DNA of 64,000 nt from Methylomonas sp. UP202 (GTDB lineage: Bacteria; Pseudomonadota; Gammaproteobacteria; Methylococcales; Methylomonadaceae): NCBI RefSeq assembly GCF_029910655.1, contig NZ_CP123897.1, positions 4,825,547 to 4,889,546 of the forward strand, written 5' to 3'. Below, in pieces: positions 34,661-43,514 of this stretch. The notes below the pieces were generated by a model. That model saw only the letters and a list, made by a program, of their open reading frames with translations, ran no database searches and was not told the origin of the DNA. The translations under genes were made by a program, and so were the position numbers. Position 1 is the first letter of the stretch. Each line of letters starts with the position of its first letter.

Positions 34661-37072
34661 ATGGCCCACACCAGATCCAAGCTCGAACACTCCCTATCGC
34701 TGCTGAAAGCGACGTTGGACGCCACCACCGATGCCATTCTGGTTGTCGACGCGGCCGGTCGCGTCATGCAATACAACACCGAGTTCACCCGTATGTGGCA
34801 GATTGACCGGGAGTTGCTCAACGCGGACACCCAATCCGCGCCGCTCCGCCGGATCCTGAACGGCACGGATTTGCAAGACGATGCGGAAACCCGCTGGTTT
34901 GAGGTACGCCGCGATCCGGAACGACACGCTTACGACGAACTATTGTTAAGCGACGGTCGGATCATCGAACGCCACCAGATGACCGAATATCGCGATGGCA
35001 TCGCGGTTGGGCAAATTTGGCATTTTCGCGACATTACCGAACGCAAGGCCTCGGAAACGCCGTTGGCGCAATTGAGCTTCGGCATGGATCAGATGCGCGA
35101 CGCTGCTTATTTGATCGACAATGATGCCAGGATTATCTACGCCAACCGCCACGCTTGCTTGGAATTAGGCTACAGTCGCGAACAATTGCGAGGCATGCGG
35201 GTTGAAGACATCGACCCCGCGCATACCGACACGATTTGGCGAACTCATTGGCAAGCGCTCAAGGCATCGGGTTCGCTAACTTTAGAGACCCTACATCAAA
35301 CCAAGGATGGCCGACTGTTTCCGGTCGAAGTCGTGGCCAACTTCTTCGAATACGCCAACACCGGTTACAACCTGGCGATAGCCCGGAATATCAGCGAACG
35401 CAAGCGTATCGAAGAAGTCTTGCAGCAAGCCGCGCTAATTTACCAAAACAGTAGCGAAGCCATGCTGCTGGCTGACGCAGAGGGACGTATTATCGCGGTC
35501 AACCCGGCTTTTACCCAGATTACCGGCCATTGCCGCGAGGAGATCGAGGGCCAATCCATCGATCTTATCAATACCGAAGATCACCGCAAAGCGATGTGGC
35601 AAAGCGTTCGCAAATCCGGTTTTTGGCAAGGCGAAGTTTGGGATAGGACCCAATCCGGGGACAGATACGCAAAATGGCTGACCGTGAACGCCATCAAGGA
35701 TTCGGCGGGGCGGATATTTCGATTAGTAGCACTGTTCGCGGACATCACTGAAAAAAAACAGGCCGAGAACCTGATCTGGCAGCAGGCCAATATCGACCCG
35801 CTGACCCAATTGCCCAACCGGCGTATGTTTCACGACCGCTTGGAGCAAGAAATCAAAAAGGCCGGCCGGGATAAAACCCGGCTGGCTTTGTTTTTCATCG
35901 ATCTGGATCTGTTCAAGGAAGTCAACGACACGCTGGGACACGACATGGGCGACAAACTTCTGCAAACCGCCGCCCAGCGTATACGAATGTGCGTCCGAGA
36001 CTCCGACACGGTCGCCAGATTGGGTGGCGACGAGTTCACGGTGATCCTAAGAGAAGTCGGCGAACCTTGTAACGTGGAACGGATTGCTGGTGCGATATTG
36101 GAAAAAATGGCGGAGCGCTTCGAGTTAGGCGCGGACGTTGCCCACATTTCCACCAGCATCGGTATCGCCTTCTACCCGGATGACGCTAGAGATATCAAAT
36201 CGCTGCTAAAACACGCCGACCAAGCCATGTATGTGGCCAAAAATCGCGGTCGCAATCAATATTGTTTTTTCATCCCTGCCATGCAGGAAGCCGCGCGGCA
36301 TCGACTTGGCCTGAGCAAGGACTTGCGCTCGGCGCTGTCCACCCGGCAATTGACTGTTTACTACCAACCCATTGTCGAACTGAGCAGCAATCGGGTATGC
36401 AAGGCCGAAGCGCTGATTCGCTGGCACCATCCCCAACGCGGCCTGATCGGCCCGGCCGAGTTCATTCCCATAGCCGAAGAAACCGGTCTGATCAACACAA
36501 TAGGCAACTGGCTCTTCGAACAAGCCGCGCAACAAGCTCGCAAATGGCGACTCTCGATACACGACGACTTTCAAATCAGTATCAACAAATCCTCGGTGCA
36601 ATTTCGCAACGAACGCGAAAACCACCAAGCGTGGCTCGAAAAGTTGACTCAACTGCAATTGTCCGGCCAACACATCGTCGTCGAAATCACCGAAGGCGTG
36701 CTACTGGAAAGTGGCAACCGCTTTCAGGACCAGTTGTCCTCATTTCGCGACGCCGGCATTCAAATCTCGTTGGACGATTTCGGTACCGGGTATTCGTCGT
36801 TGTCTTATTTAAAAAAATACGATATTGATTATTTAAAAATCGATCAGGAATGCGTTAACAATCTTTCCGCCGATCCCGCGAACTTGGCACTATGCGAAGC
36901 CATCATCCTGATGGCCCACAAGCTTGGCATTCGCGTCATCGCGGAAGGCATAGAATCGGAAGCCCAGCGGCAATTGCTCAAAAACGCAGACTGCGACTTC
37001 GGCCAAGGCTTTTTCTTTGCGAAACCGTTACCGGCGGATTTGTTCGAAAGCCGATTTTCCGAACAAACCTAA
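34661..37072 (+). CDS. PAS-PAS-PAS-GGDEF-EAL cyclic di-GMP signalling protein
   Basis: An 803-residue protein. Three PAS domains occupy roughly residues 10-125, 130-250 and 255-370 (for example DAILVVDAAGRVMQYNTEFTRMW; AYLIDNDARIIYANRHACLELGYSREQL; AMLLADAEGRIIAVNPAFTQITGH, read in sections). A GGDEF domain follows with an intact RLGGDEFTVIL site. An EAL domain ends the protein, with AEALIRWHHP, QISLDDFGTGYSSLSYLKKYDIDYLKID and GIESEAQRQLL. Both active sites look complete. No membrane segment is seen, so it is probably a cytoplasmic sensor that makes or degrades c-di-GMP, a signal that commonly controls exopolysaccharide and attachment. Confidence 0.95.
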   Translation: MAHTRSKLEHSLSLLKATLDATTDAILVVDAAGRVMQYNTEFTRMWQIDRELLNADTQSAPLRRILNGTDLQDDAETRWFEVRRDPERHAYDELLLSDGRIIERHQMTEYRDGIAVGQIWHFRDITERKASETPLAQLSFGMDQMRDAAYLIDNDARIIYANRHACLELGYSREQLRGMRVEDIDPAHTDTIWRTHWQALKASGSLTLETLHQTKDGRLFPVEVVANFFEYANTGYNLAIARNISERKRIEEVLQQAALIYQNSSEAMLLADAEGRIIAVNPAFTQITGHCREEIEGQSIDLINTEDHRKAMWQSVRKSGFWQGEVWDRTQSGDRYAKWLTVNAIKDSAGRIFRLVALFADITEKKQAENLIWQQANIDPLTQLPNRRMFHDRLEQEIKKAGRDKTRLALFFIDLDLFKEVNDTLGHDMGDKLLQTAAQRIRMCVRDSDTVARLGGDEFTVILREVGEPCNVERIAGAILEKMAERFELGADVAHISTSIGIAFYPDDARDIKSLLKHADQAMYVAKNRGRNQYCFFIPAMQEAARHRLGLSKDLRSALSTRQLTVYYQPIVELSSNRVCKAEALIRWHHPQRGLIGPAEFIPIAEETGLINTIGNWLFEQAAQQARKWRLSIHDDFQISINKSSVQFRNERENHQAWLEKLTQLQLSGQHIVVEITEGVLLESGNRFQDQLSSFRDAGIQISLDDFGTGYSSLSYLKKYDIDYLKIDQECVNNLSADPANLALCEAIILMAHKLGIRVIAEGIESEAQRQLLKNADCDFGQGFFFAKPLPADLFESRFSEQT

Positions 37073-37139
37073 AAAGGTTGAGAATAAGAACCGGAGCGGC
37101 CGACTAGCGCATGGGCCAGCCGGCTAAACCGTGACGAAC

Positions 37140-37520
37140 TTAGTGCGCGGCGTTATAGACTTTCAACATTTCCTTATAGATTTCCAGCGTGGCTTTCAAG
37201 CTCGCAGGACCTTCCGCGTCGCCGTTTTCCAATTGCTCGCGAGCGGTTTTCAGACGATCACCGGCTTTTTGGCGCAAGCGTTCGGTCTGCTCGTAGCGGA
37301 ATTCCTTTTGCAATTGACGCACATCGCTCAGCGCTTTCAGGACTTCGGCTTTATCGGCGCCCTTTTCCACCAAACTAACGGCTTCTTCGACTTTCGCTAC
37401 CGTGCCTTCAGCGGCGGCACGAACTTTGGCATCGCCCGCACTGTTTGCAAATGCCGGAACGGAAATTGTCGCAGCCATCAAGCACAAAGCCGCCAAAGTT
37501 TTTTTAATCGGATTAATCAT
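37140..37520 (-). CDS. Small exported helical protein, function unknown
   Basis: A 126-residue protein with a signal peptide (KKTLAALCLMAATISVPAFANS). The mature part is almost entirely charged helix (VRAAAEGTVAKVEEAVSLVEKGADKAEVLKALSDVRQLQKEFRYEQTERL in sections) and has no Cys. It resembles small periplasmic four-helix proteins, but I cannot assign a family. AGGAAA precedes the ATG. It stands alone between the c-di-GMP protein (convergent) and a long intergenic region. Confidence 0.8.
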   Translation of the reverse strand: MINPIKKTLAALCLMAATISVPAFANSAGDAKVRAAAEGTVAKVEEAVSLVEKGADKAEVLKALSDVRQLQKEFRYEQTERLRQKAGDRLKTAREQLENGDAEGPASLKATLEIYKEMLKVYNAAH

Positions 37521-38073
37521 TAGGTTTCCTGTCTTAATTGTTTAAATTTCCCTAATAAATTTATGTTATTACCACCCATTTATTAGTGCATATTCAAATG
37601 CACCGGCATGCTATCACAGATCAAAGCAACACCGTTAAAACAGAAAAATGACAAGCAATAACCTTATTAACACAGGGCTTAATAATCAGCCCCCCCCCCT
37701 CGAATAGCCATTCAAATTGCAAGAAATTTCACTTAGAAATTAAATCGGAATGACCAATAGAAAGCGACTCGATATTAATAGACGAGGTCATCGATATTTG
37801 GAGCGGACACCCAAGACATACCTACCTTGGGCGATACCAAGAACAACCTGCAAAATACATCACGGGAATGCAACTGCCCAGCGAAAATCGACGCTGATCT
37901 TTTAATGTTCACGATTGCAACGATAGTTCCGACGGTCCGCTCGCGCCGACACTTCAAGAGCGACGCGAGCGGACCCACCATCCACCAGTCAAACTCACGC
38001 TAAAACGGCAAGCGACAAATCGGCTCCGACGAATATTGAGAAATAAGCCGCCAGTTTTCCTGATTGTTAGCTC
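37521..38073. other. Long intergenic region with a C10 tract and a 12-bp-arm inverted repeat
   Basis: This 553-nt gap holds a run of ten C at 37690-37699 and an inverted repeat at 37934-37975. A minus-strand frame at 37775-37981 (68 codons) spans the inverted repeat and has no ribosome site; I think it is a non-coding repeat rather than a gene. The part next to 37520 probably holds the promoter of the exported protein gene. Confidence 0.5.
37934..37975. repeat. Perfect inverted repeat with 12-bp arms
   Basis: GGTCCGCTCGCG at 37934-37945 is the exact reverse complement of CGCGAGCGGACC at 37964-37975, with an 18-nt spacer. The arms are GC-rich in an AT-rich setting and no T run follows either arm, so it looks like a repeat-element hairpin rather than a terminator. 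Confidence 0.7.
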
Positions 38074-39159
38074 TTATTCGGCCGCCACGTATTGTCCGGG
38101 CAATGCTGGGCTTTCGTATTGAATGCCTTCCGGAAAATATGCCAACGAATTATTGGCAATTTCACGAGCCGCCAGAAACTGCGCATAATAGTTTCTGGAC
38201 GCAAAACCGAACGCGGGACCGTCATAGCTTTCCACGATTCGAACGAAATCGCGACCCGCCTGATTTTGAGCTCGTTTCATACCGCCGATACCGTGATTGT
38301 ACGAGGTCACCGCGGCCGGCCAATCGCCGAGCTTAGCGTAGGCGTAACTCAGGTAACGCGCCGCACCGGCCGCAGAGGCAAAAGGATCCAGACGTTGGTC
38401 GAAACGGTCGCCACCTGGCATAAAGGTTTTTGCGGCAGCCTTGGTAAACTGCCACATGCCGACCGCTCCGGCGGAGGACTTCGCCGCCGGCTGAAACGAC
38501 GATTCAACATGCGGTAAATAAGCCAGATCCTCGGGCAAACCAGCATCGCGAAACACTTTGCGGAATTGCAAATCGTAGCGACCGCTGATTTCCATCCCTC
38601 TTTTGAAGCGCTCCCGAGTTCCGCGCTGCGAGCGCAAACGCTCTGATGAGCCAGCCAATATCGTCGTCAGCGGCTTCCCGGTACTTTCCAAGCGAGCGAT
38701 CAAATCCCTATCGTTGTTACTTAACGCCGCGTTGTAACGTAATTTGGTTTCCAAACCTGACAGCTGAGATTTCCAATATTCGCGGCGTTGGCTGATCAGT
38801 TCTTTTTGCACGCTGGTCAAGCCTTCTCCTACGTAGCCGGGCAAAGTCATCACTTCATAGACAATGTCCAGATACCTATCATCATGAAACGCCACCTGCG
38901 ATCGCGACCATACCGCATAGGTATTTCGCCAAAAGCCGACTGCCGGCTCCAACTCCGCAGGCTTTGGGAAAATCCCAACATAAAATTCTGGTTGAAGCGA
39001 CGGGCGTTGCGGCAAGTGCCGCTGCGACTGCGGTTGTTGCTGTACACTGTAAGGCTTAAAGCCGGCCAATTTTTCTTTTTTGACCGAAGGACTGCTGCAC
39101 GCACTTAACAGTGCGAACATCATCAACATTGAGACTAGATGTGACTGAAATCGGCTCAT
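38074..39159 (-). CDS. Membrane-bound lytic transglycosylase lipoprotein (SLT domain, MltD-like)
   Basis: A 361-residue lipoprotein. The signal ends in ALLSAC with the lipidated Cys at residue 21. The SLT lysozyme-like domain lies at about residues 195-345 with the catalytic Glu219 in LPHVESSFQPAAKSSAGAVGMWQF, then SAAGAARYLSYAYAKLGDWPAAVTSYNHGIGG. It cleaves peptidoglycan glycan strands in the periplasm. Unlike E. coli MltD there are no LysM repeats; the N-terminal 190 residues are an uncharacterised region. It is monocistronic. Confidence 0.92.
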   Translation of the reverse strand: MSRFQSHLVSMLMMFALLSACSSPSVKKEKLAGFKPYSVQQQPQSQRHLPQRPSLQPEFYVGIFPKPAELEPAVGFWRNTYAVWSRSQVAFHDDRYLDIVYEVMTLPGYVGEGLTSVQKELISQRREYWKSQLSGLETKLRYNAALSNNDRDLIARLESTGKPLTTILAGSSERLRSQRGTRERFKRGMEISGRYDLQFRKVFRDAGLPEDLAYLPHVESSFQPAAKSSAGAVGMWQFTKAAAKTFMPGGDRFDQRLDPFASAAGAARYLSYAYAKLGDWPAAVTSYNHGIGGMKRAQNQAGRDFVRIVESYDGPAFGFASRNYYAQFLAAREIANNSLAYFPEGIQYESPALPGQYVAAE

Positions 39160-39588
39160 GGAAATTTCGAAATTGACAATTGCGCAACCGAGGCACTCCA
39201 GCCAAAAATGGCCGCACCCTGGGATTCTTGGAATTTCAAGGAATAATAGCGCTTATTTCGAAAGTTCGTGAAGATTGGATTAAAAGTGGTCAATTTTTTT
39301 ATGCAAAATTCGATAAACGTTTTCGCGTCAGCTATACCGAAATTAAAAACCGGTCGATATTCAAGCGCGCCTCGGATAGGCATGCGTATCGCACACCGCG
39401 AGCGTAACAAATATCGCGCATGACCAAGACTCGACCCTTTTTCAAATTGCGGAAAATTTGTGCAATACTTTGAGAACTTCTGGATAATTCACAATACCGA
39501 AGAAAAGACTACGAGAAAATGTTGAATTAGCAACAGATATTATTCGTTATCCGCAGTATCCTCAAACGCTTGTCGGCAAGGAGGATCT
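39160..39588. other. Intergenic region upstream of a small zinc-ribbon gene
   Basis: A 429-nt AT-rich gap between two divergent genes. Short open frames on both strands (around 39156-39410) lack ribosome sites and recognisable sequence. The right end has AAGGAGG, the strong ribosome site of the gene at 39589. I see no clear promoter hexamers with correct spacing. Confidence 0.4.
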
Positions 39589-39807
39589 ATGAAAAAAACC
39601 GCAATGCACCCTATGTTGTGCTCCCGCTGTGGAGACGAGATCAGTATTTCGGATCTACCGTTTTTGGAAAATAGCCGCTTATGCGCACTATGTAACAGCA
39701 TACATTTTGAGTTTACAGATTTTGGCGCTAAAACCGATCAAAAACTTAAACAGTTTTTGAAACCAGTCCCGCCATTCCACTCTCAAAGCAAAGAAGCGAC
39801 CGGTTGA
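39589..39807 (+). CDS. Small zinc-ribbon-like protein, function unknown
   Basis: A 72-residue protein with two CxxC pairs (MLCSRCGDE and LCALCNSI), which together can form a zinc ribbon. The C-terminal 30 residues are Lys/Ser-rich and probably disordered. The near-perfect AAGGAGG ribosome site 6 nt before the ATG supports expression. Family unknown. Neighbours give no functional hint: a lytic transglycosylase diverges on one side and a lipoprotein gene converges on the other. Confidence 0.7.
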   Translation: MKKTAMHPMLCSRCGDEISISDLPFLENSRLCALCNSIHFEFTDFGAKTDQKLKQFLKPVPPFHSQSKEATG

Positions 39808-39829
39808 CCAGTGTCGGGGTGGTCGGTTA

Positions 39830-40138
39830 TCACTGCTTCAAATTTTTGTAACCCTCTTCGCTTTCACGCATGATTTTCTGACCCTCTTCCATCATGCGAC
39901 GCGCTTCTTCCAGCTTGCCCTGAGCATCGCGTTGCATGATCTCGGCACGCTCGACCATTTGCTTACCCTCCTGCCAACGGCTACCCAACTGTGCAATTCC
40001 TTGACTATCACGTAGCATTTGATCGCCCGATAGAATTTTTTCCCGGGCTGGCTTCGCAGGTTCGCCAGCGCACCCGCTCAATGCAGCGGCCGTCAGGAAA
40101 ATAGCAGGAGTTACGAATAACGGTGCGAATTTGCGCAT
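39830..40138 (-). CDS. Small coiled-coil lipoprotein
   Basis: A protein of about 102 residues from the ATG at 40138 (MRKFAPLF), which has AGAGGAA upstream; the frame is open 17 codons more. The lipobox is LSGC in AALSGCAGEPA. The mature part is a charged amphipathic helix rich in Met, Glu and Arg (VERAEIMQRDAQGKLEEARRMMEEGQKIMRESEEGY in sections), likely a coiled coil. It is envelope-attached with unknown role. Confidence 0.8.
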   Translation of the reverse strand: MRKFAPLFVTPAIFLTAAALSGCAGEPAKPAREKILSGDQMLRDSQGIAQLGSRWQEGKQMVERAEIMQRDAQGKLEEARRMMEEGQKIMRESEEGYKNLKQ

Positions 40139-40214
40139 CTGAATTTCCTCTTTTTTACCTAAGAACAACTTAATAAAAATTATCGCCACCAGAAAACCAC
40201 CGCTGCAAAGGCGA

Positions 40215-41108
40215 CTACACCTCTAGTGGGCTCGACTTCCCCCAACTAAGCCAAAATCGGATACCAGCCAGCGCCAACAACAACCAAACGCTAACCAAAG
40301 GCCCGATGACTCCGTCATAATAGGTATTCACTAAATACAGTAGCTTCGACTGCAAATTAACGTTAAAAAAATCCCTAAAGACTTTTATCTGCCAAACCCA
40401 AGCCGCATGGCAACCAACACAAAGCCCCAGCGATTCCGCCCAACGCAACCGGATGGCCGCCAGAAAACAACCGACAACCAATAGAGCGATGAGCGCGGTC
40501 AAGATATCGGGGTTCAACCAACCGCGGAACGCTTCTCCAAGCAGTTTCATGCCTGAAAAAGGTGTTAGTTCGGCATACGGAATCAAAGATGTACTTTTTA
40601 AGAAATGCAGGGCGGCGTAATACAGCGAACTCAGTAGGACCGCGATCGAGAGTGGCAAGACGCGCCGCAACGCGGTCAGTAACAACCCGCGGAATAATAA
40701 CTCCTCACCGACGCCAATCAATAACGAGAAAAACAACCCCAAACCGAGTTTTTCAGCAACTTTGTTGACACTCCAAACCCGGCTGTCGTCCCAGACATGC
40801 ACCCCTAGTCCGTAAAGTACGATTAACACGGGCAATAGGCTCGCCAAACCCAGTAAGAACCCCCGACCCATCTGCCGAAAAAACACTTGGCGCGATGCGA
40901 AGCCAAAATTCGACCAATCCAGCCGCAAATAGTGCTTCAACGGCCATACACTTAGCAACAGCAACACCAATGTAATCTTACTAACTAACTTCGCAAGCGG
41001 CAGGACATCACCCACCAGCAGCAGAACGCCGTAACCGATAAACCCGGCGACAACGGCCAATAATAGTAACAAAGCTAGCGGCGCCAGCAACGCAATCGCG
41101 GTCCGCAT
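40215..41108 (-). CDS. CPBP family intramembrane glutamic endopeptidase
   Basis: A membrane protein of about 297 residues with seven or eight hydrophobic segments. The CAAX/CPBP motif 1 is GVGEELLFRGLLL (Glu-Glu-x3-Arg) and motif 2 is YYAALHFLKS with its His. A further conserved segment near the end contains GLCVGCHAAWVWQIKVF. These intramembrane proteases cleave or process membrane peptides; substrates are unknown. The ATG at 41108 overlaps the rsmE stop as TAATG, so it is coupled to rsmE. A GTG at 41126 is an alternative start. Confidence 0.88.
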   Translation of the reverse strand: MRTAIALLAPLALLLLLAVVAGFIGYGVLLLVGDVLPLAKLVSKITLVLLLLSVWPLKHYLRLDWSNFGFASRQVFFRQMGRGFLLGLASLLPVLIVLYGLGVHVWDDSRVWSVNKVAEKLGLGLFFSLLIGVGEELLFRGLLLTALRRVLPLSIAVLLSSLYYAALHFLKSTSLIPYAELTPFSGMKLLGEAFRGWLNPDILTALIALLVVGCFLAAIRLRWAESLGLCVGCHAAWVWQIKVFRDFFNVNLQSKLLYLVNTYYDGVIGPLVSVWLLLALAGIRFWLSWGKSSPLEV

Positions 41109-41836
41109 TAACGAAAATCCCCCCACAAGGCCTGCACCGCGGCCAATGCCGCTAGGACAGCAGTTTCGGTGCGCAAGATCCGCCCGCCCAACTTGACAGG
41201 GAGAAAGCCAGCCGAGTTGGCAAACTCCCGCTCCGCCTCGGAAAACCCACCCTCCGGACCGGATAGCAAGGTCACGGTCTCACCCTCCGGCCTCAAATCG
41301 GCCAAACTGAAATCAGCATACGGATCGAGAAATAGCCGTAGCCCGGTTTGTTCCGACGCCCACTTAGGCAAGTCGGCTAAGTCCGCCAATTCCGGCAGAA
41401 TGGTTCGGCCCGACTGTTCGGCCGCATGTTGAATGATGCCCCGCCAGTGAGCTTGACGCTGTTGCTTTTTATCCTCGTCAAATTTAATTACGCAACGCTC
41501 GGTGACCAACGGTGTCAGACTTGCAACACCCAGCTCTACCGCCTTCTGCATCGCCCAATCCATGCGATCGCCCCTCGACACCCCAATGCCAAGTATTACC
41601 TTTAGCGGCGTTTCGACATTACGCTCGATACGGCTTTCTACTCTTGCACTAACCGTTTTACGACTAACTTCGTCCAAACGACAAAAATATTCATCGCCCA
41701 AGCCGTTGAATAATATAACTTCGTGATCCTGCTTTAGTCTCAGCACGCTACGCAAATAGTGAGCGCGCGTCTCGTCAAGTTGGACACTGCCCCCAACCTG
41801 TAGCGGCTGGGAAATATAGAGACGAGAAACCCTCAT
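41108..41836 (-). CDS. rsmE: 16S rRNA (uracil-1498-N3) methyltransferase
   Basis: A 242-residue SPOUT-class methyltransferase. Visible motifs are MRVSRLYISQPL, HYLRSVLRLKQDHEVILFNGLGDEY, MDWAMQKAVELGVASLTPLVTERCV, QHAAEQSGRTILPEL and the SAM-binding knot LLSGPEGGFSEAEREFANSAGFLPVKLGGRILRTETAVLAAL, read in sections. It methylates U1498 of 16S rRNA using S-adenosylmethionine. It sits between bioA and the CPBP protease with TAATG overlaps on both sides. Confidence 0.96.
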   Translation of the reverse strand: MRVSRLYISQPLQVGGSVQLDETRAHYLRSVLRLKQDHEVILFNGLGDEYFCRLDEVSRKTVSARVESRIERNVETPLKVILGIGVSRGDRMDWAMQKAVELGVASLTPLVTERCVIKFDEDKKQQRQAHWRGIIQHAAEQSGRTILPELADLADLPKWASEQTGLRLFLDPYADFSLADLRPEGETVTLLSGPEGGFSEAEREFANSAGFLPVKLGGRILRTETAVLAALAAVQALWGDFR

Positions 41837-43203
41837 TAGTCCTGCACCGCCAGCTGCACACCCTGCCAGGCCACCTCAACCATCAACTCGATCTCCGCTT
41901 CGTTGATCACGTATGGCGGCATGAAATAAATAACGTTTCCAAGCGGTCTCAGCAACACCCCTTGGGCCAGCGCATGCCGGTAAACCTGTAACCCTCGCCT
42001 TTGTTGCCAAGGGTACGGCTCTCGCGTCCGCTTATCCTTCACTAATTCTATCGCCGCGATCAGACCTGTTTGACGTACTTCTCCGACCTGGGGATGCTCG
42101 CGAAAGCGTTCCAGCGCCCCCGCCAATACCTCCGCCAAGTGCCTATTGCGCGCCAAAACGTCTTGTTGTTGAAAAATACCGATAGTCGCGAGGGCGGCCC
42201 TACAACCCAAGGCATTACCGGTATAACTATGCGAATGTAGGAATGCGTTCAGGTTTCGATACTCGTCGTAAAATGCCCGATACACATTATCGGTGGTCAA
42301 TACGGCCGAGAGCGGCAGATAGCCGCCGGTCAATCCTTTAGAAAGACAAAGAAAATCCGGACTAATACCGGCCTGCTCGCAGGCGAAGAGAGTACCGGTA
42401 CGTCCGAAACCGACCGCAATTTCGTCGGCGATCAAATGCACCTCGTAACGATCACAAGCGTCGCGCAGCAATTTCAAATACACCGGATCGTACATACGCA
42501 TATTGCCGGCACATTGCACCAAAGGTTCGACGATCACCGCGCTCACAGATTCGGCGTGTTCAGCCAGGGCTTCTTCCATCGCCTTGAAGCGGCGACTTGA
42601 GTAATCCCGCCAACTCTCGCCAGGCTCGCGAAAATAGCAATCGGGCCCCGGCACGCTGATTACATCCATCAATAGCGGCGCATAGGTTGACTTGTACAAG
42701 GCAACATTGCCTACCGCTAAAGCACCAAGCGTTTCGCCGTGGTAACTGTTCTCCAACGTGATGAAGCGGTTTTTTTCAGTCTTACCCAGATTACGCCAGT
42801 AGTGAAAACTCATTTTAAGCGCAATTTCTACAGCTGCCGAACCACTGTCGGCGTAGAAACACTTATTCAAGCCAGCCGGCGTAATTTCCACTAATTTTTC
42901 GGCAAGCTCGATCGCGGCTTGATGGCTAAATCCACCAAGTATCACGTGTTCAAGAGTATCGAGCTGGTCTTTAATGGCTTGGTTTATCGTTGGATTAGCG
43001 TGACCGAACAGATTGACCCACCAGGAACTGATCGCGTCCAAATAGCGGTTGCCGTTGAAATCCTCCAGCCAGACTCCGCTACCAGACTTGATCGGGATCA
43101 TCGGCAATGCCTCATCCCCGCTTAATTCATAGTCTTTCATCTGGCTACACGGATGCCAAAGCACAGCCAGATCGCGTTCGATTAAAGCACGGTTGTTCAA
43201 CAA
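41836..43203 (-). CDS. bioA: Adenosylmethionine-8-amino-7-oxononanoate aminotransferase
   Basis: A 455-residue PLP-dependent class III aminotransferase that converts KAPA to DAPA in biotin synthesis, using S-adenosylmethionine as amino donor. Motifs include LWHPCSQMKDYE, SSWWVNLFGHANP, LENSYHGETLGALAVG, LIADEIAVGFGRTGTLFACE and the PLP-lysine region FLCLSKGLTGGYLPLSAVL. The first codon seems to be TTG at 43203 (or the next codon, also TTG); the first ATG is residue 22, after the conserved WHP, so a non-ATG start is required. It is 5' of rsmE with a TAATG overlap. Confidence 0.95.
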   Translation of the reverse strand: MLNNRALIERDLAVLWHPCSQMKDYELSGDEALPMIPIKSGSGVWLEDFNGNRYLDAISSWWVNLFGHANPTINQAIKDQLDTLEHVILGGFSHQAAIELAEKLVEITPAGLNKCFYADSGSAAVEIALKMSFHYWRNLGKTEKNRFITLENSYHGETLGALAVGNVALYKSTYAPLLMDVISVPGPDCYFREPGESWRDYSSRRFKAMEEALAEHAESVSAVIVEPLVQCAGNMRMYDPVYLKLLRDACDRYEVHLIADEIAVGFGRTGTLFACEQAGISPDFLCLSKGLTGGYLPLSAVLTTDNVYRAFYDEYRNLNAFLHSHSYTGNALGCRAALATIGIFQQQDVLARNRHLAEVLAGALERFREHPQVGEVRQTGLIAAIELVKDKRTREPYPWQQRRGLQVYRHALAQGVLLRPLGNVIYFMPPYVINEAEIELMVEVAWQGVQLAVQD

Positions 43204-43514
43204 TATCTCGCAATGGAAGAGTGGTGACTTGACGACAATATTGTGCCATTTTTCTCAGTCCGACGATCATCTTCGCCACCCGGAAGGAACGCTGGTCGCA
43301 CCAGCAACTCGGCAAATTGGAAACACTTCAATTCAAAATGGCCAGTTGCACTAAAATTCCATCAGACTCCAGCTGCAAGACGAACATTCGAGCCCATCTT
43401 AACAAAACATGATAGATCGCCTGAAAGTGGGAATTTTACACAAGTATCGGTCAGCCGCGCATTCTGCTACGACCGACGACGCGTTTGTTTTCGCCTTTTG
43501 CTGCGGACGCTCAA
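43204..43514. other. Divergent intergenic region between bioA and the TonB-dependent receptor gene
   Basis: A 311-nt gap. TTGACG near 43227 could be a -35 element, but no matching -10 box is clear. I saw no cobalamin-riboswitch or biotin-operator sequence. The plus-strand frame is open from a TTG at 43485, but I place the receptor start at 43515. Confidence 0.4.

Noticed and set aside
37775-37981. 68-codon minus-strand frame
   Set aside because: It lacks a ribosome site, spans the inverted repeat and resembles no known family.
43204-43514. Cobalamin riboswitch before the TonB-dependent receptor
   Set aside because: No B12-box-like sequence or matching helices were found.
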